64,000 bases of DNA from Desulfobacterales bacterium HSG16 (GCA_030377965.1 JAUCGE010000009.1:1-64000), one strand, 5' to 3'. Shown: positions 1-9,176, counted from the stretch's first letter. Translations and numbers: made by a program. The notes: generated by a model from the sequence alone, not told the origin.

Positions 1-158
1 TGTCATATGTCAAGGATTATCTTTTGCCAAATTATTAGACGTAATTTTTTAGGGCTAAAAACCATAAGTCATGTATAATCAGATTGTTATACAAAGGGCA
101 TTGATATAAGTGGTAAACTTGGGTTATATTGAAAATTGTTGTGCAAAAGTATACTGTT

Positions 159-995
159 TTAACGAACCAGAGGGACTCTGCCCACCTTGTGAAACGGAAA
201 TTTCCTATCGCCCAGTTTGGGGATATCGAAAGTCATATTTCCTGACAATTCATAATCAGGAGAAGAGTTTCTCAAAACTCTGTAAAGAGCCTGGCTGAAG
301 CTTGCAAAATCGATATTTAACGGGATGCTGATCTGAGATTTGCTTTTTTTTCCGATCCTGGAAACAGAATTTTTTATACCTGACGCTAACTGGCTGCCTC
401 CAAGTTTGATACCATAATCGAAAGCTTTGATATTTACGTCAAACTGGTTGGCGTTATCTATTTGCAGGTTGAACACCAATGATGCGCCTGTCAGAGAAAG
501 TTTTGAAATTTCCACCTGATTAAGAGAAACTTTCGGCAGATTCGGGATATTAAATTTTCCGTCAGTCTGGTAAGGCAATGCAAAAGGGCCTGCTGCAATC
601 GATCCGGTCAGGTCATAGGCTACCGAGTCGGTTTTTATAAAATCCATCATGGTTTCAAAAAGATCAAGATAGTTGAAAGTCACCGGCAATTCCAGCACAT
701 TGGAACTGGCTGCATCAATACGCAGGTATTTGTCAGTAACTCCGTTTACGAATTTTTTATTATTGATCTTAAGATCATATGATATCTTGCTCACGGAAAT
801 TCCCAGAGGATTGGAATTTTTCACCTTGAACCTGAAGATCGGAGTGGCCTCGAACAAAGAAATGCCGCTTAAAGACATGCCTTCGAAACTCACCTTTGGG
901 CTATCGATCAGCTCCATTTGCTGCAATGTTTCACAGCCGCTGATACAACTGACTGTAAATAGACAAAGTATAATTGATGCAATTCGTTTTTTCAT
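159..995 (-). CDS. Lipoprotein with two LEA14/WHy-type domains
   Basis: Predicted periplasmic lipoprotein of 278 residues. The N-terminus has a basic start, a hydrophobic stretch and the lipobox SCISGC, so it is probably lipidated at that Cys. Two similar halves follow (about residues 35-125 and 155-245). Each has a central element of the type FRFKVKNSNPLGI or FNLQIDNANQFDV, the hallmark of LEA_2/WHy beta-sandwich domains found in stress-related lipoproteins. I chose the ATG at 995 over a TTG two codons upstream because a GGAG lies at a good distance from the ATG. It is the last gene of the minus-strand operon, 19 bases after the HAD gene. LEA14 domains are linked to desiccation and envelope stress in other organisms; the role here is inferred. 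Confidence 0.8.
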   Translation of the reverse strand: MKKRIASIILCLFTVSCISGCETLQQMELIDSPKVSFEGMSLSGISLFEATPIFRFKVKNSNPLGISVSKISYDLKINNKKFVNGVTDKYLRIDAASSNVLELPVTFNYLDLFETMMDFIKTDSVAYDLTGSIAAGPFALPYQTDGKFNIPNLPKVSLNQVEISKLSLTGASLVFNLQIDNANQFDVNIKAFDYGIKLGGSQLASGIKNSVSRIGKKSKSQISIPLNIDFASFSQALYRVLRNSSPDYELSGNMTFDIPKLGDRKFPFHKVGRVPLVR

Positions 996-1014
996 GAACA
1001 AATCTCCATTTATT

Positions 1015-1737
1015 TCAGTAATGTTTATTTACGATATTTTCTGCCCATTCGAGCATATCTTCTGTTGCTGCATGAGAGGTTTTTTTCGAGCAATACCCGT
1101 TTTGTTGCGCTACAAATTTTAAAACATTCTCATGAGCGGTACACAAAGTTGCTGGATGAAAAGCCGCCTCAATCATATCCAGGTCATTTTTCTCATCTCC
1201 AATGACGATAAAAGGCGCAAAACCCAGTTGCCTGATACCCGCAAGTTTGCTCGGAACAGAAGGGTATATGAATACTTTTTTCGGTTCGGTATATATAAAT
1301 CCGGTTGTTCCGGATGCAGCCATCGCTTTTTTCACGGCAATCAGCGGAGAATCGATTTTATCGGGAACCCTTACGCCAAGACAGTTTTCATATTCTTCAA
1401 GCCTCTCCCATCCTTTCAATGCTTGAACCAGGGATTGCCAGGGGTCATGTTTCCTGTGTGCGGGTGCAGCACATGTCCGGCTCACCATGCCGTTTTCCAT
1501 TACAAAGCCTGCAAAACATGTATCGGATAATTGCTGTGTCAGTCTGCTTATGCTTGCTGCATTTCGTCCTGTGGCGATGATAATCGGCAGCTTCTGGCTG
1601 ATCCTTTCAAGAAGATTTCCTGCCTTTTTGCTCATGTATTGAAAGCCGCTGCTTCCTTTAACTGCTATGGCTTCTGGTTCAGGATGCAGAAGAGTGCCGT
1701 CGAGATCGACTGCCAGAGCGGGATTTTTCATAGCCAT
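1015..1737 (-). CDS. HAD-superfamily phosphatase of the Ter-type biosynthetic module
   Basis: Cytoplasmic HAD hydrolase, 240 residues. Motif I is VDLDGTLLH near the N-terminus, with both catalytic aspartates. Motif II is the T of PIIIATGR, and motif IV is GDEKNDLDM near residue 180. The layout with a cap between motifs II and III is Cof-like (C2 cap), typical of sugar-phosphate or nucleotide phosphatases. It lies downstream of two phosphoribosyltransferase genes. In Ter stress operons a HAD phosphatase of this sort sits with the same two PRTases and is thought to dephosphorylate a ribosylated intermediate, so the substrate suggestion comes from context only. No strong ribosome-binding site precedes the ATG. 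An in-frame ATG two codons later is an equally possible start. Confidence 0.82.
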   Translation of the reverse strand: MAMKNPALAVDLDGTLLHPEPEAIAVKGSSGFQYMSKKAGNLLERISQKLPIIIATGRNAASISRLTQQLSDTCFAGFVMENGMVSRTCAAPAHRKHDPWQSLVQALKGWERLEEYENCLGVRVPDKIDSPLIAVKKAMAASGTTGFIYTEPKKVFIYPSVPSKLAGIRQLGFAPFIVIGDEKNDLDMIEAAFHPATLCTAHENVLKFVAQQNGYCSKKTSHAATEDMLEWAENIVNKHY

Positions 1738-1751
1738 TTTTTAATAGATCT

Positions 1752-1811
1752 CAGGTTTTTGATAAATACTCGGTTTTTGGCAGATGCCCGGTTTTTGACA
1801 GATGCCCGGCA
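1752..1811. repeat. 18-bp tandem repeat, about 3.3 copies
   Basis: The 82-bp gap between the PRTase-PELOTA gene and the HAD gene is mostly a direct repeat with an 18-bp period. The GGTTTTTG core recurs at 1754, 1772 and 1790, with a partial GGCATTTT at 1808. The copies nearest 1800 are almost identical and the copy near 1755 has drifted. It sits within the operon, so it is transcribed. Copy number may vary between strains; no function is evident. Confidence 0.8.
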
Positions 1812-1819
1812 TTTTCCGC

Positions 1820-2872
1820 TCAATTTTTTTTGACTCTCAAAGAGCATGCCACAAAAGTTTTTAATTCGGCGAGTCGCAAATCATCGTAATTCACTTTTAC
1901 CCCGCGTTGTTCGGCCAGCAGAAGGAGAAGTTTGAAATTGCGGGAAACAAAATCTTTATCATGAAAAAAATAGAGTTCTTCCGGGTCGGCATTGATCAAA
2001 GCGCGGCAGACTTCGTTGGCGTGAATCCTCAAGTCTGTCTGTTTATAGAACGATTCTTTTGGTTTTTGAGCTGTTGTATCAAAATGATCGTTACATTGGG
2101 TGTCAGTTTTCGTTTCTGGTTTTGTTTCTGGTTTTACTCCTGCTTCCGGTTTGGGACATGTGGCCTGCCATGCTTTGACCACATCTTTTCGCCAGTACTT
2201 TTCAGCAAAAGAATAGGTTGCAAACAACTCGTTTTCACCTGTAAAAAATGTTCTGGAAAATCCTTGTGTCGCAACGCCGGTAAAACATGCACTCGGGCAG
2301 AAAATATCTTCTCGAACTCCTGAAAAATCGGCCCAGTTCCAGGGGTCGATCAGTACTGCCAGAGGCCCTAATCCTGTCTTTCTTATCTCCCTTGCAACTC
2401 CTCCCCGACCTGTCCAGCCATCAACGAATACGATTTTTCGATCTGGATATTCGGACTTGATTCGCGATAACGCTGTTTTGTCAATACCAAGCCCGGCAAA
2501 CAGTGAGACAGATACAGCGACAGAACCTGGCAATAACCTCACAAGCCAGTCTGCAACGGGTGTTCCAGCTCTTAAAATAGCAGGAAATATCAGGCGATTC
2601 GGATCTGGTTCGTGCATTAAAATCTCGCGGGCAAGACATATGGCTGCCTCTTTGATCCGATCATCATCAAGATGGTTTTTGACCGTTTCCCAGAATTCGC
2701 TGCTCAAGGGCGGTTCTGGTGAAGGAGTTTCCCAGAAAGTATTATCGCCAGTGTAGGCTCTATCAAGGGGACGAAAGAACTGGTGATCTTCAAAGGGATC
2801 AACCTGTCCGGCAAATTTTGCATAAACTGTCTGGTTCCACATTTTTGAAACCGGGGATGACTGGTCGATCAT
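1820..2872 (-). CDS. StiP-type phosphoribosyltransferase with C-terminal PELOTA-like domain
   Basis: A 350-residue protein. The N-terminal two thirds match the StiP/PRTase_1 family, once annotated as cysteine protease StiP but now viewed as a phosphoribosyltransferase. The PRPP-binding loop is visible as VFVDGWTGRGG near residue 150. The last ~80 residues (PEELYFFHDKDF...GVKVNYDDLRL) fit the small PELOTA-type RNA-binding domain that is fused to this enzyme in Ter systems. A linker of repeated KPET units separates the two. Its ATG overlaps the stop of the upstream PRTase gene by four bases (ATGA), implying translational coupling. Known Ter modules pair exactly these two PRTases. The reaction is inferred to be assembly of a nucleoside-like metabolite, and the substrate is unknown. 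Confidence 0.82.
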   Translation of the reverse strand: MIDQSSPVSKMWNQTVYAKFAGQVDPFEDHQFFRPLDRAYTGDNTFWETPSPEPPLSSEFWETVKNHLDDDRIKEAAICLAREILMHEPDPNRLIFPAILRAGTPVADWLVRLLPGSVAVSVSLFAGLGIDKTALSRIKSEYPDRKIVFVDGWTGRGGVAREIRKTGLGPLAVLIDPWNWADFSGVREDIFCPSACFTGVATQGFSRTFFTGENELFATYSFAEKYWRKDVVKAWQATCPKPEAGVKPETKPETKTDTQCNDHFDTTAQKPKESFYKQTDLRIHANEVCRALINADPEELYFFHDKDFVSRNFKLLLLLAEQRGVKVNYDDLRLAELKTFVACSLRVKKN

Positions 2873-3999
2873 GTATCAATCCGTATTATTGAAGTCAGAG
2901 GCATAGTTTCTATCCCTTTTTTTAAAAGGCAGTTTTCAAGTTCTATCGCTATTTTTGTATCCACAGGGTCATTGAGGATATAAATCGGGGTTTTGACAGA
3001 TTCGTAGTTGTAAAGATAATATTTATCACCATGGCCTGTTTGGCAGCATATGTCCATACGGCTTGTGATATGTTTTCCGTCGATCTCCCACGGACTCAAG
3101 GTGACATGATGAAAATCAAGTTCTGGATTTTGAATGGTCATTTGAAAAGCCAGATCCACAGCCTCTCCGATTACCAGCAGAGAACCTCTGGCTGTACCCT
3201 GAAAGTTTAGACTTACATCCGACAAGCTTCCTATAGCAGGTCTGTATTCGGGAAGAAGCCAGCCGGTTATGTCCCGGTTGTCCATATTATCGGCGCAATT
3301 TTCAAAATTTTCCTTGATTTCCAAAGATTCGTCATGCTCAATCCTGATACCCGATGCAGCTTCATTTTCCGGAGGCTTTCCGTTCAGTGGCTGCTCACGT
3401 ATGATCGATTCCACCAGATATTCGATGCCGCAGTTTTCAAGAATTGCTTCGAATTGGCGGGTATTCCACTGGCTTCGAATATCTGCGATTGCGAAAAAAC
3501 GGATGCGGCTTATTTTCATGAATCGTGACAGACACAGGGCAAGTCTTAAAACTGTTCTGCCCGTGGTCATTTCATCTTCAACGAACCATAGTTCGTCTGG
3601 ATGGTGTCCGGGCAGAGGCAAAATATGGTCGGGTGCGTGGGAATGGCTTTCGGTAAAACGTATTCCAGAAGAAGTTCTTCTGGTGGAACAGATCCAGTCA
3701 GCATCAATTCCCTGTTCTCTTACTATTTTATGACAAAGCCCGGACGGAATGATTCCCGATTCTGCCAGACCGGCTATGAGGATCTGTCCGGCAACTGGAG
3801 CCTTTTCCATGCTGTTTCGGATGATCGACTCAAAACCTGATGTCCATCTTTCGAAGACATCTGCACCTGCCCCGGCAAGCTTGCCGAGGCAGGAAAAAGT
3901 AGTCGCATCACGTCGTTTTGGGTTATTCTCTCTTTTGAGAGAAAACATTTCAGTTGCAAGGTCGATGTTTAACATAGGTAAATCAATGTCCTGAAGCAT
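2869..3999 (-). CDS. Phosphoribosyltransferase with TRSP domain (PRTase_2-TRSP)
   Basis: A 376-residue enzyme. The type I PRTase PRPP loop is clear as FVEDEMTTGRTVLRLA near residue 140, with the two acidic residues and the TTGRT turn. The C-terminal third holds the ARGSLLVIGEA stretch, which fits the TRSP domain that follows PRTase_2 in Ter-linked proteins. It overlaps the end of the upstream OmpA gene by 17 bases if the first ATG (3999) is used. A second ATG at 3975 would remove the overlap, and the start is not settled. It is followed without a gap by its usual partner, the PRTase-PELOTA gene. Expected to act in the cytoplasm on PRPP and an unknown base-like acceptor. Confidence 0.82.
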   Translation of the reverse strand: MLQDIDLPMLNIDLATEMFSLKRENNPKRRDATTFSCLGKLAGAGADVFERWTSGFESIIRNSMEKAPVAGQILIAGLAESGIIPSGLCHKIVREQGIDADWICSTRRTSSGIRFTESHSHAPDHILPLPGHHPDELWFVEDEMTTGRTVLRLALCLSRFMKISRIRFFAIADIRSQWNTRQFEAILENCGIEYLVESIIREQPLNGKPPENEAASGIRIEHDESLEIKENFENCADNMDNRDITGWLLPEYRPAIGSLSDVSLNFQGTARGSLLVIGEAVDLAFQMTIQNPELDFHHVTLSPWEIDGKHITSRMDICCQTGHGDKYYLYNYESVKTPIYILNDPVDTKIAIELENCLLKKGIETMPLTSIIRIDT

Positions 4000-5014
4000 T
4001 GATATAAATCTTGCAGATACGCCTGCGGGAATCCGGGATTGGATAGGGTGGTTTTACACTGGAAGGGATTTCTTCTCCGCGACCCTGGATTTCAGTATCA
4101 ATTCTTAATTTGTAAGTTCCTGCTTGCAGGTATTCGGAAATATGGGCGCTGATAAAGTCTGCTATGGTTTTTGCCCGATGTTCTGACAGACGTTTGTTCA
4201 GAAAACGCCGTCTTTCTGGATTTTTGGGCGGGACATCTGTTTCAATTCCCTTGCTAAGACGCTTTACAAGAGCAGAATTTCTTCCAAAACTCAATGAATC
4301 AGTAAAGCCTACAACACGAATCTGAAGCCGAACAACTTTATTTGCAGGAAAAACGAGACCTGAAATTCTTGTCTTCAAAACTGCTCTCAAAGAATTTTTC
4401 CCCCGCTCGGACAAGTCGTATCTGCCCAGGCTAAAAGTTATATCTGAATGAAGAACTTCGGTCAGATGAGTTGAGACCTTCTGACTGATATTTATGATTT
4501 CGTCCAGGTCGCTCAATACCTTTGAGATGGAGACAAGATTGCCTTCTTCGTCAAAGGCGTTGGCAAATGCAAGTACTGCATCAAGTTTGGGAATCTCATC
4601 CTTTAAAGGATTGTCAGGGTCCTGCCCTACTTTTTTCTGTAGCTGTGTTTTGACTTTCATAGCGAGTGCAGAGACGGTATCCCGATAATAGCGTTTTAAA
4701 ATCGTTCTTGATGATAAAATGCTTGATTCCGACAAATTAAATGCTTTTTTCCTGCTTCGTTTTTTCAAATATTTCTTTGCATCTTCCAGTTGTTTTTTAG
4801 CAGACGAAAACAAATCAGGGTAGTCTGTCTGTACTTCCAGTCCCTTGACCACTTCAAAATGTTTGTCAGCTTCCGCTACACGATCTCCTGCCTGTTCAAG
4901 GGTGGGCAAGGTTGCACATCCAGTCAAGACCAGTACAGATAGACAAAAAATCAGGGCAAAAAGTCCTGATAAGCCCTGGCAGAATCGAATGCCGGGTATA
5001 AAAGAATTTTTCAT
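3983..5014 (-). CDS. OmpA-family outer-membrane lipoprotein with helical N-terminal region
   Basis: A lipoprotein of 343 residues from the chosen start. The signal region ends in the lipobox VLTGC. A long helical region (about 25-200), rich in Lys, Ala and Glu, resembles DUF4398-type helices. The C-terminal part carries an OmpA/MotB peptidoglycan-binding domain, with the GFTDSLS turn and the NKRLSEHRAKTIADFI helix containing the expected N..LS..RA pattern. It should tether the outer membrane to peptidoglycan. I chose the ATG at 5014 rather than one 17 codons earlier: it has AAGG ten bases upstream, clears the previous gene's stop (5031) and starts directly at the signal peptide. An insertion in the domain (GIETDVPPKNPERR) is typical of this family. 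Confidence 0.87.
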   Translation of the reverse strand: MKNSFIPGIRFCQGLSGLFALIFCLSVLVLTGCATLPTLEQAGDRVAEADKHFEVVKGLEVQTDYPDLFSSAKKQLEDAKKYLKKRSRKKAFNLSESSILSSRTILKRYYRDTVSALAMKVKTQLQKKVGQDPDNPLKDEIPKLDAVLAFANAFDEEGNLVSISKVLSDLDEIINISQKVSTHLTEVLHSDITFSLGRYDLSERGKNSLRAVLKTRISGLVFPANKVVRLQIRVVGFTDSLSFGRNSALVKRLSKGIETDVPPKNPERRRFLNKRLSEHRAKTIADFISAHISEYLQAGTYKLRIDTEIQGRGEEIPSSVKPPYPIPDSRRRICKIYINASGH

Positions 5015-5030
5015 AATCTGTAAACCTTTT

Positions 5031-6749
5031 CTAGAATACCTTTGATTTTCTGAGTTGAATTTCATTTTCCTTGCCTTTCCGGGCGTTCTTTATTTCCAAT
5101 ATGTGATCGTCGAAAGATGTCCCTTTTCCCAATTCGATTTCAATTTTCTTCATATCGGAAATTATTTTATTCATGACCTCTATTATTTCCAGGGCCACAT
5201 CAATGTCTTCTTGTTCTTTTATTTTGAGCTGCTCATAGAGTTTATTATTTGCATCAAGGCTTTTTTTCAAATCTGAGAGCCTTGTCAGATCAAATTGTTT
5301 TTCAGATTTTCCTATATCGCTTACAACTCGGTCATAGATCGGTCTGATCAATGCTTCGTTTTTTGAGTTTAAAACCCGGTCTGCCAGATATAGATAATCT
5401 GTCCATGCTCTTTTAGCATCCTCGTTCCTGCCTTCTTCAAAGGCTTGATCGCCTTCTCTCAGATAGTGGCGAAGAATTGCAAGCTGTTTTTTTTCTGCGC
5501 GGGCATTACCCGGTGAGATCTTCAAAACCTTCGTGTAAATATCGAAAGCATTTTTGTCTTCGGGCATTTTCAGGCTGCCTGCGGCAAAAAGGTTGTCAGC
5601 CTTTTTTAAAAGAGAACGGATATTCTCCTGCCTGCGTATGCGTTTTCTGATTGAGGCTGCCTGGGAACGATATTTTGAATTTGGCAGCAATTCGCTTACA
5701 GTATCCACAATATAAAGGTATTGCTCGTAAAACTGGATAGCCCTGGAAAATCTTCTGGCAGTCCACGCTGAATCGCCCCATTTTCTGTAATATTTCATCA
5801 TTTCCCGTATCCTGGATCTGGCGCTGCGGTTGGTCAGATCCTCGGCAAGCACATCCATATAAATGTCGAACGCATTTTTTTTCTTTGGTAATGTAAAGTG
5901 CTGGGCTATAAAATAGGTATCGGCTTTTTTTAATTTTTCCTTGAGACTATCAACATTCTTACCAATATGATTTATCTGCTGTTTGTCTATTTCAATCGTT
6001 TTAGCAAGCTTATGATCATCGAATGTTCGAACCGCATATTCTCCTATTCGAAGATATTGCTGCCAGTGTTTCAGGCTTTTTGTGACTTTTTTGGTTTCAC
6101 GCTCCCGTATCGCCCATGACCGGTAAATATTCATAATCTTATAAATCAGTTCTTTTGCATTAAGATTTTCCGGTTCAGCCCGTATTATGGTGCGGCAATA
6201 ATCGAAGGCATTATCGCCTTTGGGAAGCGTGTACCGCTTTTTTTGAAAACAGGTCTCAGCAGATGTAAGAATCTGATCAATGGTAAAAAGGCCCTCAACA
6301 GATTGATTTTCCGGTTTTTTATCCTGCTCCGCCTTTTTTTTCAATTGTTTTTTTTTTGCGGCTTCAGAAGTTTTGTTCGGCTTGGGAACGAAGTTCAACA
6401 TCGCTTCAATGGTTTTTCCATCAATGATTTCGATTGTTTTCGTTACAGGCTCGTGTTCCTTGACCACACCGCGTAACAGAATCTGGCCGGTCGGTAGATA
6501 TTCCCGCGTAAGGGGTCGACTCGGATGGGCAAGCCCTTCAATTTTTCCATTAAGGTAAATTTTCACATTGGGCATATTCACCATAATCTTCAAGTGTCCT
6601 CCTGAAGGTTTTTCAGCAGCTTCAGGAGTATCAATTGAAGGCTGGCCGGATTCAGAGGAAACCGGTCCGGCGGCACGCGCAAAAACAGGCCATATAAGCA
6701 TCGAGCAGATGATGATGACGGACAGTAAACGTTTTTCAGACATCGTCAT
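5031..6749 (-). CDS. Secreted PEGA-domain protein with three TPR-like repeats
   Basis: A 572-residue protein with a cleavable-looking signal peptide (LLSVIIICSMLIWPVFARAA). A PEGA-type beta domain follows (about 52-115; KIYLNGKIEG ... LPTGQILLRG). Three repeats then begin with the same signature, ETCFQKKRYTLPKGDNAFDY, DTYFIAQHFTLPKKKNAFDI and DNLFAAGSLKMPEDKNAFDI, each followed by a helix pair. They look like TPR-class repeats with an unusual conserved LPKxxNAFDxY loop. The C-terminus is a coiled-coil-like Lys/Glu-rich helix. No catalytic motif is visible, so a scaffold role in the periplasm is likely. An ATG two codons in (6743) is also possible. It lies 16 bases before the OmpA lipoprotein and may bind it or the upstream VIT/VWA protein (inference). 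Confidence 0.78.
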   Translation of the reverse strand: MTMSEKRLLSVIIICSMLIWPVFARAAGPVSSESGQPSIDTPEAAEKPSGGHLKIMVNMPNVKIYLNGKIEGLAHPSRPLTREYLPTGQILLRGVVKEHEPVTKTIEIIDGKTIEAMLNFVPKPNKTSEAAKKKQLKKKAEQDKKPENQSVEGLFTIDQILTSAETCFQKKRYTLPKGDNAFDYCRTIIRAEPENLNAKELIYKIMNIYRSWAIRERETKKVTKSLKHWQQYLRIGEYAVRTFDDHKLAKTIEIDKQQINHIGKNVDSLKEKLKKADTYFIAQHFTLPKKKNAFDIYMDVLAEDLTNRSARSRIREMMKYYRKWGDSAWTARRFSRAIQFYEQYLYIVDTVSELLPNSKYRSQAASIRKRIRRQENIRSLLKKADNLFAAGSLKMPEDKNAFDIYTKVLKISPGNARAEKKQLAILRHYLREGDQAFEEGRNEDAKRAWTDYLYLADRVLNSKNEALIRPIYDRVVSDIGKSEKQFDLTRLSDLKKSLDANNKLYEQLKIKEQEDIDVALEIIEVMNKIISDMKKIEIELGKGTSFDDHILEIKNARKGKENEIQLRKSKVF

Positions 6750-6853
6750 AGAATCCTGTTTTAAAAATGTTAAAGTTCATATTAAATCCTTATTATATAC
6801 AGAATCTGATAAGGATTGCAATGGGGAAATAGCAGTTTTTATTTTTTCATCGA

Positions 6854-9154
6854 CTATCGGATCGAATATACATGAGTACCAATTTTGACCTGTACCTTCC
6901 TGCCAACCGAAAGCCATGCACCTGCATCAGGATGTTTTTTTATCAATTCAAAGTAGTTATCCGTCCCAAACACTATCTTTTTAACATCATTTTTCGATGT
7001 TTCGGCTGCTTTGGCATCCATCCATTCTTCCCCGTTCCAGTAAAATGCCCGGCCTCTGATAAAGCGCGTAATCTGACCGTCTTGTTTTTTCTGTTTTTTT
7101 CCTTTTTCACCGATTTGTGATGCCATATCAGCCTCGAACATGGCTGATTCCGGTGACTCTGCATTTTTCAGGGCATTTGCAGCCTTTGCGGAACCAACTC
7201 CAGAATATCCAGACCTGTCTTTTTTAAAGGAATCAAACTTTTTTTTAAGTTCACGGCGGGCAGGTTCTGCTTTTGCCGGACTTGTTCGGGGCAACAGAGG
7301 GCGGCCCTGTTGATTTGCAGTTCGTATGACTTCATCTTCCATTATCAGATAGGATGTATAAGGTGTCACAATACCGTATCGTCTGGCAAGCCAGACAGCC
7401 TCGTCTACAAGTTCTTTTGCCTCGCCATTGAGCCGAATCTGGTCAAGAAGATATCCAGTGCGCCGTGTTGCCCACAATCTAGGAATGAAATCATGAGCCA
7501 AGGCGCTGCCAGGTTTTGGAAAAATTGTCTCATCTGCAATTTCAACCTGTCTGTTGTTGAACATTCCGTTTAAAACGAGCGCTCCATCTCCTGTTCCGCT
7601 GTAACGTCCGAGCAGTACTAGCTGATCTCCCTTGAAAATATCAGGCAGTACCGATGGATAAATCCTGCCTGCCCGAACGCCTCCGGTAATTTTCAAGCTG
7701 ATGTTCGTAAGTACCGGGTTATCGATTCTTTCAAAAAATCGTGATACCTTGACTTCGATATCCTCTTCAGGCAGAACATACTGGCTTGAACCTTTTGTTT
7801 TCTGTGTAATATTATCAAGCAGATGGGCGTTGATATCCACCCCAATGCCAAAGCAGAAAACCCGCACAAAGCGTTTTGTGACAACTCTTGAAAGAGAATC
7901 GATAATTTCTGCGTTTTTTATATTGCCGATGGTTGGCTTGCCGTCTGTGAGAAAAATAACATAACAGGGCCTGGCAGAAACCGAGTGTTCTCTGGCCGAC
8001 TTAACGGCCTTGACCAGAGCGTCCTCTATGGCTGTGCCTCCTCGCGGCTTGAATTGGTCAATTTTTTTGATTGCATGTTTCCGCTTGCTCTTACTGGCAT
8101 CCACAAGCCCGCCGAACATGGCCTGGGCCTCGGTACTGAACCTGATTACCTCGAACCTGTCCTTTTTATTAAGGTTGGTGATGCAATATGCCAGAGCCTT
8201 TTTTGCCTGCTTTAACTTGGGTCCCAACATGGAACCAGATGTGTCGAGTACGAAAATTATATCCTTGAAAACGACTTCTTTTTTTTCTGCCATAAGACCG
8301 GGGGATGCGAGCAGAAGAAAATAACCATCTTCACCGTCTTTTTCGTTATATGCCATAAGATCGAGTGAGATATTTCTACCTTTTTCAGGTTCAACGGAAT
8401 AATAAAGCGCAAAATCAGTGTCCGGTCTGACATCGTTCTGCTCGAAACTGACCGTTGCTCTGTAATCCCCTTTTCGGCTCAAATCAACCTTATGGCTTGG
8501 AGAATAGACCGACTTTATAGGCCGCTTTGATTCTATAGATGCTTGCAGGCTGACTGTTCGGATGGGAAGGGATGAAAATTTTTCAGTATTGAGAGGGTAC
8601 ACATACTCAATCAATCCAGTATCGCTTTTCATGACCTCGGTATATCGAAGTTTTATCCTCTTGTCGCTGTTCGGCTCAATGGGAAAAATCCGTACTTTGA
8701 AAGCTCCCTGTCCTGCATATTCGAGCAGGGCTGGATCTTCCATTCTTCTGACTATATCCTCATAAATCCTGCGTGCCTTGTCCGCATCAAGAAGTTCGGC
8801 TGTAACCTGTCTGCCATTGATATCCATCGAAAATTCGTCGATCTGTGCATTTCTGGGGATAGGAAACAGGTAGGTTCCTTCCATCTGGGTCAGATTGGAG
8901 TTATGAAAAACCTGGTCAACCTGGGTAACAGCCACCTGGCCCTTAATTTTTATATCCACCTTATGGTACACTATGGCAAGGGGAGCAAAAGGAAAAGGCC
9001 GGTTTATGGGCGGCGGCCTGGGTACTGGATATGGCCGAATCTGCGGATGGTGTTTGACGATGATCATTCCGTCTGCAACAGCTATGGAACAAAAGGCTGC
9101 AAACAGGGTCAACATGGTCAGAATTAATATGGCCGGGATATGACGCAATCTCAT
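6854..9154 (-). CDS. Secreted VIT and von Willebrand A domain protein
   Basis: A 766-residue protein from the chosen ATG, with a signal peptide (HIPAILILTMLTLFAAFCSI). A VIT domain occupies about residues 50-180 (KIKGQVAVTQVDQVFHN). A VWA domain follows with an intact metal-binding MIDAS: DTSGSM near residue 305 and TDGKPTIG in the fourth motif. The rest resembles the inter-alpha-trypsin-inhibitor-like bacterial proteins. No LPXTG motif or C-terminal anchor is present, so it is soluble in the periplasm or exported. The start at 9154 has AGGAGG upstream. A longer reading frame to 9211 would begin upstream of the promoter found here, which excludes it. As first gene of the operon it brings a VWA protein to a Ter-like enzyme set, and Ter systems also use VWA proteins. 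Confidence 0.88.
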   Translation of the reverse strand: MRLRHIPAILILTMLTLFAAFCSIAVADGMIIVKHHPQIRPYPVPRPPPINRPFPFAPLAIVYHKVDIKIKGQVAVTQVDQVFHNSNLTQMEGTYLFPIPRNAQIDEFSMDINGRQVTAELLDADKARRIYEDIVRRMEDPALLEYAGQGAFKVRIFPIEPNSDKRIKLRYTEVMKSDTGLIEYVYPLNTEKFSSLPIRTVSLQASIESKRPIKSVYSPSHKVDLSRKGDYRATVSFEQNDVRPDTDFALYYSVEPEKGRNISLDLMAYNEKDGEDGYFLLLASPGLMAEKKEVVFKDIIFVLDTSGSMLGPKLKQAKKALAYCITNLNKKDRFEVIRFSTEAQAMFGGLVDASKSKRKHAIKKIDQFKPRGGTAIEDALVKAVKSAREHSVSARPCYVIFLTDGKPTIGNIKNAEIIDSLSRVVTKRFVRVFCFGIGVDINAHLLDNITQKTKGSSQYVLPEEDIEVKVSRFFERIDNPVLTNISLKITGGVRAGRIYPSVLPDIFKGDQLVLLGRYSGTGDGALVLNGMFNNRQVEIADETIFPKPGSALAHDFIPRLWATRRTGYLLDQIRLNGEAKELVDEAVWLARRYGIVTPYTSYLIMEDEVIRTANQQGRPLLPRTSPAKAEPARRELKKKFDSFKKDRSGYSGVGSAKAANALKNAESPESAMFEADMASQIGEKGKKQKKQDGQITRFIRGRAFYWNGEEWMDAKAAETSKNDVKKIVFGTDNYFELIKKHPDAGAWLSVGRKVQVKIGTHVYSIR

Positions 9155-9176
9155 GAATACACCTCCTGTACACCTT

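Noticed and set aside
110-298. Plus-strand 62-codon frame near the left edge
   Set aside because: It runs antisense to the 3' end of the LEA14-type gene, has no ribosome site and no recognisable composition.
6854-9154. Sortase-target role for the VIT/VWA protein
   Set aside because: Similar proteins in marine proteobacteria end in a sorting signal, but there is no LPXTG motif or C-terminal helix here and no sortase gene nearby.
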